A stretch of 46,652 bases of DNA from assembly GCA_902560225.1 (NCBI GenBank), contig CACEKT010000005.1, positions 1-46,652 on the forward strand. The letters are read 5' to 3'. Every line of letters begins with the position of its first letter. Position 1 is the stretch's first letter. This document shows, in pieces, positions 26,359 through 35,294 of this stretch. The translations under genes were made by a program, and so were the position numbers. Below the pieces are notes generated by a model. The model was not told where the DNA came from. It was given only the letters and a program-made list of their open reading frames with translations, and did not search any database. The DNA is from an uncultured Pelagibacteraceae bacterium (GTDB lineage: Bacteria; Pseudomonadota; Alphaproteobacteria; Pelagibacterales; Pelagibacteraceae).

Positions 26359-27051
26359 ATGCCTAGTATAGAAAAAAAAATAATTGCTATTGGTGGTGGT
26401 GGTTTTACGCATCAGGCAGATGAAAACTTAGATCAATTTGTAGTAGATCAGTCAAAAAAAATAAATAATAAAATAGGTTTTTTAGCAACAGCTAGTAATG
26501 ACGATAAAAAAAAAATAAGTTTATTTTATAAAAGGTTTGAAAATACTGAATCGGAATTATCACATTTTAATCTAACCTCTGATGTAAATGGATTTTCAGA
26601 ATGGATATTAAATAAAGATATAGTTTACATAGGAGGTGGAAATACAAAATTCATGTTGGAGATTTGGAAAAATAATATGTTAGAAAATATTTTTAAAAAA
26701 GCTTATGAGAGTGGTATTATTTTATCTGGCGTTAGTGCAGGAGCAGTTTGTTGGTTTGAATGGATATTGTCAGACTCAGTGAGTCCAGGTTTTAAACCTC
26801 TAAAAGGAATTAATTTGATATCGGGAAGCTGCACTCCTCATTCATCTAATATTGAAAGAATTAATCAATTTCAACAAGACATTAAAAATGGCAAATTACC
26901 CCATGGTATTGCAATTGATGATGGTGTAGCAGTAGTTTTTATTGACGGAAAACCAACTGAAGTTTATTCTGCAAGAAATAACCATGAAGCTTATTTTTTA
27001 GATAAAAATAACAAAATTAATCTAAAAGACTATATTAAAAATTATGAATAA
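26359..27051 (+). CDS. Peptidase E (S51 family)-like protein
   Basis: A 230-residue class I amidotransferase-like hydrolase of the S51 family. Dipeptidase E cleaves Asp-Xaa dipeptides, and cyanophycinase-type relatives act on beta-aspartyl bonds. The nucleophile is S126 in LSGVSAGAVCWFEW, matching the family GxSAGA elbow; IIAIGGGGF at the start and VYIGGGNTKFML in the middle are also family features. HSSNIERINQF probably supplies the histidine region. It is the first gene of the plus-strand block and overlaps the next gene by 8 bases, so translation is likely coupled. Confidence 0.85.
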   Translation: MPSIEKKIIAIGGGGFTHQADENLDQFVVDQSKKINNKIGFLATASNDDKKKISLFYKRFENTESELSHFNLTSDVNGFSEWILNKDIVYIGGGNTKFMLEIWKNNMLENIFKKAYESGIILSGVSAGAVCWFEWILSDSVSPGFKPLKGINLISGSCTPHSSNIERINQFQQDIKNGKLPHGIAIDDGVAVVFIDGKPTEVYSARNNHEAYFLDKNNKINLKDYIKNYE

Positions 27052-28198
27052 TATAACTGCAAGTAAAAAAATTCATAGCGTTGATGACGCAAGAGCTTTA
27101 GCAAAAAAAAGAATGCCTAAATTAATGTTCGATTTTGTAGATGGTTCATCGGGAGATGAAAAGCTTTGTGAAATAAATAGCTCAGCCTTAGATCAAATAA
27201 GATTAGAGCCAAAAGTTTTAAGAAATGTAGAAAATAGAATTTTAAAAAAAAATTTTTTAGATATTGATTTTGATCAACCGTTTGGTTTCTCACCAATGGG
27301 AATGTGCAACTTAACATGGACAGGTGCAGATAAAATGTTAGCTAAAGAGAGTATTATAAACAATGTACCTGCTTGTGTGTCAATGGCATCCTCAACGTCT
27401 TTAGAAAAAATGTATGAATTATCTGAAGGACGATCTTGGATGCAGTTATATAATTTCCAAGAAGATTTTGTAATGGAACTTCTAAAAAGAGCAGAGCAAA
27501 CTGGTTATAAAGTTGCAATTCTAACTGTTGATGTTCCCATCCAATTTAGAAGAGCTAAAGATAATAAAAATGGTTTCACAGTGCCTTTTAAAATTGGTCC
27601 AAAACAAATATTTGATTTTGCTACTCATCCTTTATGGTCTATTGCAACATTGTTAGGTGGTATTCCAAAACCTATGAATTACGAAACATCTAAAAGTGGA
27701 AATAAGTTTGTTAGAAGTGAAAGTAGAGGAGCAACCGACTGGGGAACACTTAAAAGAGTAAGGGAAGCATGGAAAGGAAAATTAATAATTAAAGGAGTTA
27801 TGTCACCCGAAGATGCTTTAAAAATTAAAGCCGAAGGTGTCGATGCTATTCAAGTGTCAAACCATGGTGGAAGACAATTGGATAGCGCAACTGCTGCTAT
27901 TGAAGCATTACCTTTAATTAGAAATGAATTAGGTAAAGAATTTCCATTACTTTTCGATAGTGGAATTAGAGGTGGAAGTGACATTATAAGAGCTTTAGCG
28001 CTAGGAGCTGATTTTGTCATGCTAGGTAGACCATTAATGTACGGAATTGGTGCTGATGGAGCGAATGGCTTAAGAAGAATTTTAGATATAATTAAAGATG
28101 AACTTAGTACTGCGCTTGGTTTGGTTGGTTTAACTGATATAAATGATATTTCATCAGAAATTATTGCTAAAAAATTTATTAAAGATATGAAATACTAA
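27044..28198 (+). CDS. FMN-dependent 2-hydroxy acid oxidase/dehydrogenase
   Basis: A 384-residue member of the L-lactate dehydrogenase/glycolate oxidase family, oxidising an L-2-hydroxy acid to a 2-oxo acid with FMN. Visible motifs: the N-terminal RMPKLMFDFVDGSSGDE, FGFSPMGMCNLTW, MASSTSLEKM, the catalytic histidine in IQVSNHGGRQLDSATAAIEALP, and the FMN phosphate-binding DSGIRGGSDIIRALALGADFVMLGRP. Length is full. Its start overlaps the peptidase E stop, and the ThDP enzyme follows 5 bases later, so the 2-oxo acid product may be passed on to that enzyme. The substrate is not identified; lactate, glycolate and mandelate-like acids are all possible. Confidence 0.9.
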   Translation: MNNITASKKIHSVDDARALAKKRMPKLMFDFVDGSSGDEKLCEINSSALDQIRLEPKVLRNVENRILKKNFLDIDFDQPFGFSPMGMCNLTWTGADKMLAKESIINNVPACVSMASSTSLEKMYELSEGRSWMQLYNFQEDFVMELLKRAEQTGYKVAILTVDVPIQFRRAKDNKNGFTVPFKIGPKQIFDFATHPLWSIATLLGGIPKPMNYETSKSGNKFVRSESRGATDWGTLKRVREAWKGKLIIKGVMSPEDALKIKAEGVDAIQVSNHGGRQLDSATAAIEALPLIRNELGKEFPLLFDSGIRGGSDIIRALALGADFVMLGRPLMYGIGADGANGLRRILDIIKDELSTALGLVGLTDINDISSEIIAKKFIKDMKY

Positions 28199-28203
28199 TT
28201 ATT

Positions 28204-29946
28204 ATGTTGGAAAAAAAAATTAGAGGTGGATCACTAATTGCTAGAGCCTTAAAAGATAAAGGTATAGAGCATGTCTTTACCTTATCTGGAGGATTTTGTA
28301 ACCCTGCCTTGGAAGGTTTTATGGAATGTCAGATGGAAGTAATAAATTGTCCTCATGAACAAATAGCTGGTCATATAGCTGATGGCCATACTAGAATTAC
28401 TCGAAAGCCTGCTGTTTGTTTAGTTGGCCCTGAAGGATTTGCAAACGCAGTTCCTTCTATGATGGAGGCCTGGGGTGAGAGATCTCCAGTAATATTTATA
28501 ACTGGATCTAGCAGTTTAAAAAGACAAGGATCTGGAGGATTTAAAGAAATTGATGATGTTGCTATTGCAGCTCCACTAACGAAATATAGTGCTAGCATAA
28601 CTGATGGTACAAGAATTAGAGAATTTGTAGATAAAGCATATAGGATTGCAACAAATGGTTATCCTGGTGCAGTTCATTTGAGTATGCCAGTTGATATAAT
28701 GTTTTCATCTTTTTTAGAAGATGCAGGACTTGAGGAAAGACCATTTTCTCATCAAACAAAACCAATTATAAAAGCCTGGCCTGATCCAATACAAATATCT
28801 GAAATATTAGAACTTGCATGTAGTTCAAAAAAACCAGTTTTAATTGGTGGACATGGAGTTTGGTGGTCTGGCTCTGAAAAAAAATTAGAAGAAGTAGGAA
28901 ATAATTTAAATATTCCAATATTTAATATTCCTTACCATCAAAAATTACTTGGTGAAGAAGCCAAAGCTTACATGGGTCTAGCTGATATTCATCAATATCC
29001 CCCATCAAAGTTTGCATTACATGAATCTGATTTAGTATTAATGGTTGGCGCAAGATTAGATAATCAAATGAATTTTGGAAATCCTCCGCTATTTCCTAAA
29101 TCAACAAAACTAGTATGTATTAATGGATCACATGAGGAAGTTGAGCTTAATAGGGCAGCAGATATGAACCTATTATGCGATCCAGGTGTATTTTTTGACA
29201 CTCTAAATAAACTTAAAATAAATAACAAATGGAATTTAAGTCAAGAGTGGTTTGATTTTAATAAAACTAAAAAACAGGAGTGGGTTGATAAGACATTAAA
29301 GGATTTGAGTAAAGAAACTAAAGAAGCTGAAGCTAATGGAGGAAAAATGCATCCACTTCAATTAGCTTTAGATGTCCAAGATGCTATCGGGGAAAAAGAT
29401 TGGTTAGTAATTGATGGTGGTAATACTCATTTCTGGTCAGAGATTGCTATTAATATTGCAGGATCAAAAGGAAAGAAAATTGGTGGCATACTCCATCCAG
29501 GTACTTTCAGTATGTTGGGCGTTGGTGTGCCTTTTGCTCTTTCAGCAAAAAATATAAATCCTGACTCAAAAGTAGTTTTAATAAGTGGAGATGGAGCTTT
29601 TCTTTCTGGCGGTTTATCTATAGAAGCTGCTTTTCAAGAAAATAAACCAATAGTAGTCGTTATAGATAATAATGGTGGTTTAGACTGTATTTCTCAACAA
29701 CAAGAACGTTTGTTTGAAAATGGAAAACATTTTGCAACTGATTTTAGAGATATACCTTTCCATAAAATTTTTGAAGGGTTTGGTGGTCATGGAGAACTTG
29801 TAACAAAAAGAGAGCAGTTAGCCCCAGCATTAAAAAGAGCATTAGAAAGTGGAAAGACGGCATGTGTAAATGTCAAAGCTAAAGGTGTAATAAGTCCTAT
29901 TGTTGCTGCAGTTAGTGATAAAAGAGACAAAGCTTCTATAGAATAA
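28204..29946 (+). CDS. ThDP-dependent enzyme, acetolactate-synthase-like
   Basis: A 580-residue thiamine diphosphate enzyme with the three-domain acetolactate synthase layout. The activating glutamate is E52 in CPHEQIAGHIADGHTRI. The central domain spans about 190-330, and the ThDP-binding motif is SGDGAFLSGGLSIEAAF followed by IDNNGG near the C-terminal third. It does not closely match IlvB, Gcl, Xsc or oxalyl-CoA decarboxylase as I remember them, so it is a 2-oxo acid decarboxylase or ligase of unknown substrate. It sits 5 bases after a 2-hydroxy acid oxidase and 4 bases before a transthyretin-like hydrolase gene. The order suggests oxidation of a 2-hydroxy acid and then decarboxylation, which is inference. 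Confidence 0.85.
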   Translation: MLEKKIRGGSLIARALKDKGIEHVFTLSGGFCNPALEGFMECQMEVINCPHEQIAGHIADGHTRITRKPAVCLVGPEGFANAVPSMMEAWGERSPVIFITGSSSLKRQGSGGFKEIDDVAIAAPLTKYSASITDGTRIREFVDKAYRIATNGYPGAVHLSMPVDIMFSSFLEDAGLEERPFSHQTKPIIKAWPDPIQISEILELACSSKKPVLIGGHGVWWSGSEKKLEEVGNNLNIPIFNIPYHQKLLGEEAKAYMGLADIHQYPPSKFALHESDLVLMVGARLDNQMNFGNPPLFPKSTKLVCINGSHEEVELNRAADMNLLCDPGVFFDTLNKLKINNKWNLSQEWFDFNKTKKQEWVDKTLKDLSKETKEAEANGGKMHPLQLALDVQDAIGEKDWLVIDGGNTHFWSEIAINIAGSKGKKIGGILHPGTFSMLGVGVPFALSAKNINPDSKVVLISGDGAFLSGGLSIEAAFQENKPIVVVIDNNGGLDCISQQQERLFENGKHFATDFRDIPFHKIFEGFGGHGELVTKREQLAPALKRALESGKTACVNVKAKGVISPIVAAVSDKRDKASIE

Positions 29947-29950
29947 TTAT

Positions 29951-30286
29951 ATGGCAACTTTATCCTCACACTTACTTAATTCTGTAAACGGAACTCATGC
30001 AAGTGGAGTAAATATTTTGATTAATCAAATAAACCCTTCTGGTGATAAAAAAATATTTTATGAAGCTAAAACCGATGAGTCAGGAAGAATTTTAAAAGAA
30101 TTTGAACTTTCAAATGAAGACTGTGCTTGCGATTATGAAATGGTTTGTAAAACTGCAGATTACTTTTCAGAAAAAAATATTGTAACAGAAATCATTGTAA
30201 AATTTAAAATGGAAGATCCAAAAAAAAAATATCATTTGCCAATTATCATATCTCCAAATGGTTATACTATTTGGTGGTCTAAATAA
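29951..30286 (+). CDS. Transthyretin-like, 5-hydroxyisourate hydrolase-related protein
   Basis: A 111-residue protein of the HIU hydrolase/transthyretin family. The start TLSSHLLNSVNGTHASGVNI gives the conserved His (H7), ESGRI gives the conserved Arg (R46), and KYHLPIIISPNGY gives the second His (H95). The family's C-terminal YRGS signature is absent: the protein ends YTIWWSK. Canonical HIU hydrolase opens 5-hydroxyisourate in urate breakdown, but no uricase or OHCU decarboxylase gene is in the window. A changed substrate, perhaps another cyclic amide or lactone, is a fair inference. It lies between the ThDP enzyme and a DmdA-like gene. Confidence 0.8.
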   Translation: MATLSSHLLNSVNGTHASGVNILINQINPSGDKKIFYEAKTDESGRILKEFELSNEDCACDYEMVCKTADYFSEKNIVTEIIVKFKMEDPKKKYHLPIIISPNGYTIWWSK

Positions 30287-30311
30287 TAAATCAATAATTA
30301 TAAATTTATTT

Positions 30312-31457
30312 ATGTCAAAAAATATAAAGTTAAATATGTCTAGAAGAATTAGAAGAACCCCCTACACGAATAGAGTGGAAGAACATGGTGTTTCAGATTT
30401 TACAGTGGTAAATCATATGCTTCTACCAAAAGGATTTAAAAATTCCATTGAAGAGGATTACTGGCATTTAAATAAAGAAGTTCAAATTTGGGATGTATCA
30501 TGTCAACGACAAGTCCAAATTAGTGGTCCTGATGCACTTAAACTTGTACAAAAAATGACCCCTAGATCATTAAAAAATATGGAAATAGGAAAATGCTTTT
30601 ATATTCCAATCCTTAATGAAAATGCTGGCATGATAAATGATCCTGTCTTACTTAAACTAGAGGACGATATGTTTTGGATCTCAATTGCGGACTCTGACAT
30701 TTTGTTATGGGCTAAAGGATATGCTTTAGGTTTAAATTTAGACGTAAAAATTATAGAGCCAGATGTTTATCCATTAGCTATTCAGGGTCCTAAATCTGAG
30801 AAGTTATTAATAGACATATTTGGAGAAGATATAAAAAAAATTAAATTTTTTAATTTTAGGATAGTTGATTTTATGGGAACTAAACAAATTATTGCTCGAT
30901 CAGGCTACAGTAAACAGGATGGGTTTGAAATATATTTTAAAACACACGAAAAATATTTTGATAATGTTGAAATGGGAGAAAAACTTTGGGATACAATTTG
31001 GGAAGCTGGACAAAAATTTAATATATCACCAGGATGTCCAAATTTAATTGATAGAATTGAAGGAGGATTAATGTCTTATGGTAATGATTTTACTATAGAA
31101 AATAACCCATTAGAGTGCAATTTGGAAAAATACTGTAAAAAAGATGTTGTTCATGATTTTATCGGGAAATCAGCTTTATCAAAAATTCATAATGATGGAA
31201 TAAAACAAAAAATGAAAGGTATTACATTTGAAGGTGAGCCGTGTTATGGAATTGGCCAGCCATTACCAGTATTTTCAAAGGATAATAAAAGAATAGGTCA
31301 AATAACTTCGGGTATTTATTCTCCAAGAGTTAAAAAAAATATTGGTCTATCTATGATATTAAAAGATTACTGGGATGAAGGGAGAGATATAATAGTTCAA
31401 ACATTGAATGGACAAAAAACAAATGGGACTATTACGTCTTTGCCATTTCCAGATTAA
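30312..31457 (+). CDS. DMSP demethylase-like protein (DmdA/GcvT superfamily)
   Basis: A 381-residue folate-dependent methyltransferase strongly resembling Pelagibacter DmdA, which takes a methyl group from dimethylsulfoniopropionate to tetrahydrofolate. The N-terminal SRRIRRTPYTNRVEEHGV, the VNHMLLPKGF and QIWDVSCQRQVQISGPDA segments, FWISIADSDILLW, and PGCPNLIDRIEGGLMSYGND match DmdA as I recall it. The start at 30312 is chosen because an in-frame upstream ATG (30258) would overlap the previous gene and adds no conserved residues. Several positions differ, so it may be a DmdA paralogue with another substrate. It is followed by a thiolase and preceded by the transthyretin-like gene. Confidence 0.82.
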   Translation: MSKNIKLNMSRRIRRTPYTNRVEEHGVSDFTVVNHMLLPKGFKNSIEEDYWHLNKEVQIWDVSCQRQVQISGPDALKLVQKMTPRSLKNMEIGKCFYIPILNENAGMINDPVLLKLEDDMFWISIADSDILLWAKGYALGLNLDVKIIEPDVYPLAIQGPKSEKLLIDIFGEDIKKIKFFNFRIVDFMGTKQIIARSGYSKQDGFEIYFKTHEKYFDNVEMGEKLWDTIWEAGQKFNISPGCPNLIDRIEGGLMSYGNDFTIENNPLECNLEKYCKKDVVHDFIGKSALSKIHNDGIKQKMKGITFEGEPCYGIGQPLPVFSKDNKRIGQITSGIYSPRVKKNIGLSMILKDYWDEGRDIIVQTLNGQKTNGTITSLPFPD

Positions 31458-31474
31458 ATAGCTATATATAATAT

Positions 31475-32599
31475 ATGTTTAAAGCGGTTATTGCAGGATA
31501 TTCTAGATCTCCTTTTACTATGGCAAAAAAAGGTGAGCTAATTGATATAAAGCCAGTAAATATGCTCGCTGAAGTAATTAAATCATTAACAACTAAATCA
31601 AAAATAAACAAAGAAGATATAGAAGATATCGTTATAGGATGCGCTTTTCAAGTTGGTGAACAATGTTTTAATATTGGAAAGCTAGTAACTTTTCTCACTG
31701 ATATGAAAATTAAAACCTCAGGCATGACTGTAGATAGATGGTGTGGATCTTCTATGGAAGCAATACATATTGCTGCAGGAAAAATTGCAATGGGTTCAGG
31801 AAGAGTATTTATTTGTGGTGGAGTTGAAAGTATGACAAGAGTAAATACTGGTTTTGATCCAATTCCTTATCCATATATAGAAAAAGAAAATCCAAATGTC
31901 TATTTTACAATGGGTATTACTGCTGAAAATGTTGCAAAAAAATTTAATATTTCAAGAAAAGAACAACAAGAGTTTGCTATTAACAGTCATCAAAAAGCTT
32001 ATGAAGCACAAAATAATGGTAAATTTAAAAATGAAATTGTAACAATTGGAAGTTGTAGTATTGATGGAAATATTCGACCAAATAGTAACCAAGAAAAATT
32101 AGATGGATTAAAACTTGCATTTGATCAAAATGGAACTGTTACAGCAGCAACCTCTTCACCATTAACTGATGGAGCATCAGCTGTTCTAATTTGTGAGGAA
32201 AATTATGCCAAAGAAAATAATTTAGAAATACTTGGAAGAATAGTTTCTACTGCAGTTGAAGGTTGTGAGCCAGATTTTATGGGTTTAGGTCCAATTGGAG
32301 CATCAAGAAAAGCATTAAAAAGAGCTAACCTTTCAATAAATCAAATAGATATTGTAGAGATTAATGAAGCTTTTGCCTCTCAATCAATTGCTTGTATAAA
32401 AGATTTAGGAATTGATATTAATAAAGTAAATTTAGATGGAGGAGCTCTAGCATTAGGTCATCCTTTAGGAGCAACAGGATCAAGAATTACTGGTAAAGCA
32501 TCAGAGCTACTAATTAGAGAAAATAAAAAATATGCTTTATCTACACAATGCATAGGTCTTGGGATGGGCATTGCTACTGTTATAGAAAATATACATTAA
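31475..32599 (+). CDS. Thiolase family acetyl-CoA acyltransferase
   Basis: A 374-residue thiolase that either condenses or cleaves acyl-CoA esters. The nucleophilic cysteine is C90 in MTVDRWCGSSMEAIHIA. The remaining catalytic motifs are complete: VEINEAFASQ, GGALALGHPLGATGSRI (His) and STQCIGLGMGIATVIE (second Cys). Length is slightly below the usual ~390. It is 17 bases after the DmdA-like gene and 11 bases before the aminotransferase, within the plus-strand block. A role in cleaving the carbon skeleton left by the preceding enzymes is inference; general beta-oxidation is the alternative. Confidence 0.92.
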   Translation: MFKAVIAGYSRSPFTMAKKGELIDIKPVNMLAEVIKSLTTKSKINKEDIEDIVIGCAFQVGEQCFNIGKLVTFLTDMKIKTSGMTVDRWCGSSMEAIHIAAGKIAMGSGRVFICGGVESMTRVNTGFDPIPYPYIEKENPNVYFTMGITAENVAKKFNISRKEQQEFAINSHQKAYEAQNNGKFKNEIVTIGSCSIDGNIRPNSNQEKLDGLKLAFDQNGTVTAATSSPLTDGASAVLICEENYAKENNLEILGRIVSTAVEGCEPDFMGLGPIGASRKALKRANLSINQIDIVEINEAFASQSIACIKDLGIDINKVNLDGGALALGHPLGATGSRITGKASELLIRENKKYALSTQCIGLGMGIATVIENIH

Positions 32600-32610
32600 G
32601 TCAAAAATTA

Positions 32611-33492
32611 ATGGAACAAATACCCTTTGATAAAAGATCAGGAAAAATTTGGTTTAACAATGAGTTAGTTGAATGGCAAGATGCTAAGGTTCATGCAATA
32701 AGTCATGGAATGCATTATGCAAGTTTAGTTTTTGAAGGTGTAAGAATTTATAATTCAAAAATATTTAAACTTGAAGAACACACTGAAAGATTGTTTCACT
32801 CAGCTAAAATTATGGATATGAAAATTCCATATACTGAAGATGAGATTAACAAAATAACTAAAAAATTAGTCCAAGATCAAGATATCCAAGATGGATATAT
32901 AAGACCTTTTGTTTGGAGAGGAAGTGAAATGATGGGTGTTTCTGCACAAAATACAAAAATTAATGTTGCAATAGCAATATGGGATTGGCCTGCTTATTTT
33001 GATCCAAAAGTAAAGTTAAATGGTATTAAACTAAACATTTCAAAATGGCAAAGACCTCCTCAAAACTCATCTCCTTGGAATAGTAAAGCTGCAGGTCTAT
33101 ACATGATATGCACCCTATCAAAACATCAGGCTGAAAGAGATGGATTCACAGATTCTTTAATGCTTGATCATGAAGGTAATGTAGCTGAAGCCACTAGTGC
33201 TAATATTTTTTTTAAAGATCAAAATAATGAGCTACATACACCAATAGCTGACTCTTTCTTAGATGGAATTACCAGAAAAACAGTAATTGATTTAGCAAAA
33301 TCAAAAAATATTAAAGTAAACGAAAGAAAAATATCTCCAAATGAGATATCTAATTTTGTTGGTTGTTTTATCACAGGTACAGCAGCAGAGATAACTCCAG
33401 TCGGGAGTATATTAGATAACAATTTTAAAATTTGTGATTTAATTAAAGATCTTTCAACTAGTTACGAAAAGCTTGTGGGCAAAAACAATTAA
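32611..33492 (+). CDS. ilvE: Branched-chain amino acid aminotransferase
   Basis: A 293-residue fold-type IV PLP aminotransferase. The PLP lysine is K159 in SPWNSKAAGLYMICTLSKH. HGMHYASLVFEGVRIY, DGYIRPFVWRG and HEGNVAEATSANIFF are the IlvE signatures, and ITRKTVIDLAK closes the core. It would interconvert Leu/Ile/Val with their 2-oxo acids. The start at 32611 (MEQIPFDKRSG) is preferred; a longer frame from 32548 lies inside the thiolase gene. It closes the plus-strand block and meets the TRAP transporter tail to tail with 8 bases between. Confidence 0.92.
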   Translation: MEQIPFDKRSGKIWFNNELVEWQDAKVHAISHGMHYASLVFEGVRIYNSKIFKLEEHTERLFHSAKIMDMKIPYTEDEINKITKKLVQDQDIQDGYIRPFVWRGSEMMGVSAQNTKINVAIAIWDWPAYFDPKVKLNGIKLNISKWQRPPQNSSPWNSKAAGLYMICTLSKHQAERDGFTDSLMLDHEGNVAEATSANIFFKDQNNELHTPIADSFLDGITRKTVIDLAKSKNIKVNERKISPNEISNFVGCFITGTAAEITPVGSILDNNFKICDLIKDLSTSYEKLVGKNN

Positions 33493-33500
33493 ATCTAAAA

Positions 33501-34766
33501 TTAAATAAGATTTGGCAACCAAGTAGAAAATACAGGAAATAGTATCATTAAAATTCCATACACTATTCCAACAATTACAAATAAAGGAACTTCTCTAAAT
33601 GCTTTTGCTGGATTTTCTTTTATAACTCCTGCTGCAGTATATATACCAACACAGACTGGAGGGGTTATCATTCCTATTCCAGCGAAGGCAACAAAAACTA
33701 CATATAAATGTAAAAGACTTTGATTGAAAGATAATGTAATCGCAGCAAAAATTGGAACTGTTAAATAAAATACAGGAACTATTTCTATAAAAGTTCCAAG
33801 TATCAAACAAATTGCCCCCAACATAACCCAGAATAAATTTACGCTAACACCCATTTCAGTAAAATAAGTAATAATTTTTTGTGGAGCTTGAGTGTATGTT
33901 AGAACTACACTTAAAAAGGTTGCTGTTGCAATAATAGAAAATATTACAGCTGTTATAATTGCAGTTTCTTTAAGACAACTTAATAATGAAGTTAAAGTTA
34001 ATTCTCTGTAAATTAAAAAACCTATTGCTACTGCATATACACCAGCTATCGCTGCAGACTCAGATGGAGTAAGAAATCCAGCATATATACCTCCTAAAAT
34101 TATTATTGGAGTAATTAGAGCTGGTAAAGCTGCTACAAAAGAATTTATTCTTTCTTTGAAAGAGGCTTTTTTGTCTGTTTTAATATGTCTGCATTTTAAC
34201 AGAACTAACATAACCATTAATAAAAGAAGAATTAAACCTGGTATTACACCTGCTGCAAATGTTTTTGATACAGGAACATATGTAAGTGCACTAAATAAAA
34301 TAGCAGCATTTGAAGGAGGTATCAGAGCTTCGAGCAAAGCTGCTGAAGCTGCAAGCACTACAACAAAAGGGGTTGGATAACCTTGCTCAATCATCTTAGG
34401 CATCATGATGGTTCCAATTGCAGTAATAGCAGCAAGAATTGATCCGCAAAAAGCTGCAAAAAAACCCATTGCTAATACCATTGCAACACCCAAACCACCT
34501 GGCCAATGACCAACTAATGTTGTTGCGAATTTTACTAACCTTAATGCGGCTCCTCCTTTTAACATTGCCATTCCACTAAAAATAAACAAGGGTACAGCTA
34601 TTAGAACATGTTTAGTTAAAGCACCAAAAGATACTTGAATTAATACTGACCAAGGAAGATTAAGTCCACCAATTGCTGCTATTGAACTTCCTAATCCAAA
34701 TACCAAAAAAATTGGAACAGAAATAAGTAAAGTTACAATAGATAAAATAAAAGCGAGAACAAACAT
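33501..34766 (-). CDS. dctM: TRAP transporter large permease
   Basis: A 421-residue very hydrophobic protein with about twelve spans, the large subunit of a tripartite ATP-independent periplasmic transporter. Family landmarks include VPLFIFSGMAMLKGGAA, FFAAFCGSILAAITAIGTIMMP, EALIPPSNAAILF and GMITPPVCVGIYTAAGV. It forms the sodium-driven channel with the small subunit encoded 9 bases upstream. It is the last gene of the dctPQM-order operon. Confidence 0.94.
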   Translation of the reverse strand: MFVLAFILSIVTLLISVPIFLVFGLGSSIAAIGGLNLPWSVLIQVSFGALTKHVLIAVPLFIFSGMAMLKGGAALRLVKFATTLVGHWPGGLGVAMVLAMGFFAAFCGSILAAITAIGTIMMPKMIEQGYPTPFVVVLAASAALLEALIPPSNAAILFSALTYVPVSKTFAAGVIPGLILLLLMVMLVLLKCRHIKTDKKASFKERINSFVAALPALITPIIILGGIYAGFLTPSESAAIAGVYAVAIGFLIYRELTLTSLLSCLKETAIITAVIFSIIATATFLSVVLTYTQAPQKIITYFTEMGVSVNLFWVMLGAICLILGTFIEIVPVFYLTVPIFAAITLSFNQSLLHLYVVFVAFAGIGMITPPVCVGIYTAAGVIKENPAKAFREVPLFVIVGIVYGILMILFPVFSTWLPNLI

Positions 34767-34775
34767 TATTTAAAC

Positions 34776-35267
34776 TTATTTATTCATTAAGTTTAAAAAA
34801 TTATCAAATATCAACTCTAATGCTGTAAGGGCTAATATTAAAAAACCCACTGGAAAGGCTAAAAACATCCACCAAATTGGAATACTAATTTCTATTTCCA
34901 TTACTTGTCCTAAGTTATAATACATGATGGTTGCATCTAGACCCGCTTTAAAAAATACACAAGCTGAAATAAAAGCAACTAAATTGACTAACAAAAATAA
35001 AATCTTTTTAAATCTTTCAGATAATATAGGAGTTAAAAAATCTACTTTTATATGTTGGCCTTTTTTCAATAATGGTCCAAGCAATGGAAAAACTAACCAA
35101 CTAACTAAAACAGGTGGCAGCTCTATAAACCATGCAAATCCAGTTCCTGTTATAAATCTTGTGGTTGCACTTAAAAATAAAGCAGCAACCATAATAAAAA
35201 TTATTGACATTGCGAGCATCATAGATGCCGAAGCAAATAAATTGTTAATTGCTCGCAATGCTTTCAT
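34776..35267 (-). CDS. dctQ: TRAP transporter small permease
   Basis: A 163-residue protein with four predicted spans and the DctQ-family centre WFIELPPVLVSWLVFPLLGPLLKKGQHIKVD. It associates with the large permease in the inner membrane. It lies 27 bases after the binding protein gene and 9 bases before dctM, the standard TRAP order. Confidence 0.92.
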   Translation of the reverse strand: MKALRAINNLFASASMMLAMSIIFIMVAALFLSATTRFITGTGFAWFIELPPVLVSWLVFPLLGPLLKKGQHIKVDFLTPILSERFKKILFLLVNLVAFISACVFFKAGLDATIMYYNLGQVMEIEISIPIWWMFLAFPVGFLILALTALELIFDNFLNLMNK

Positions 35268-35294
35268 TTTTTTAGACTAAGCTAATAACTTATT

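Noticed and set aside
30258-30311. Longer start for the DmdA-like gene
   Set aside because: The upstream ATG lies inside the transthyretin-like gene and the extra 18 residues (MVILFGGLNNKSIIINLF) do not match the family; the ATG at 30312 fits the spacing.
32548-32610. Longer start for the branched-chain aminotransferase
   Set aside because: The extension is read from the 3' end of the thiolase gene in another frame; IlvE-type proteins start close to MEQIPFDKRSG at 32611.
33491-33513. AAATCT/AGATTT inverted repeat between ilvE and dctM as a bidirectional terminator
   Set aside because: Six AT-rich pairs overlapping both gene ends are too weak to support a call.
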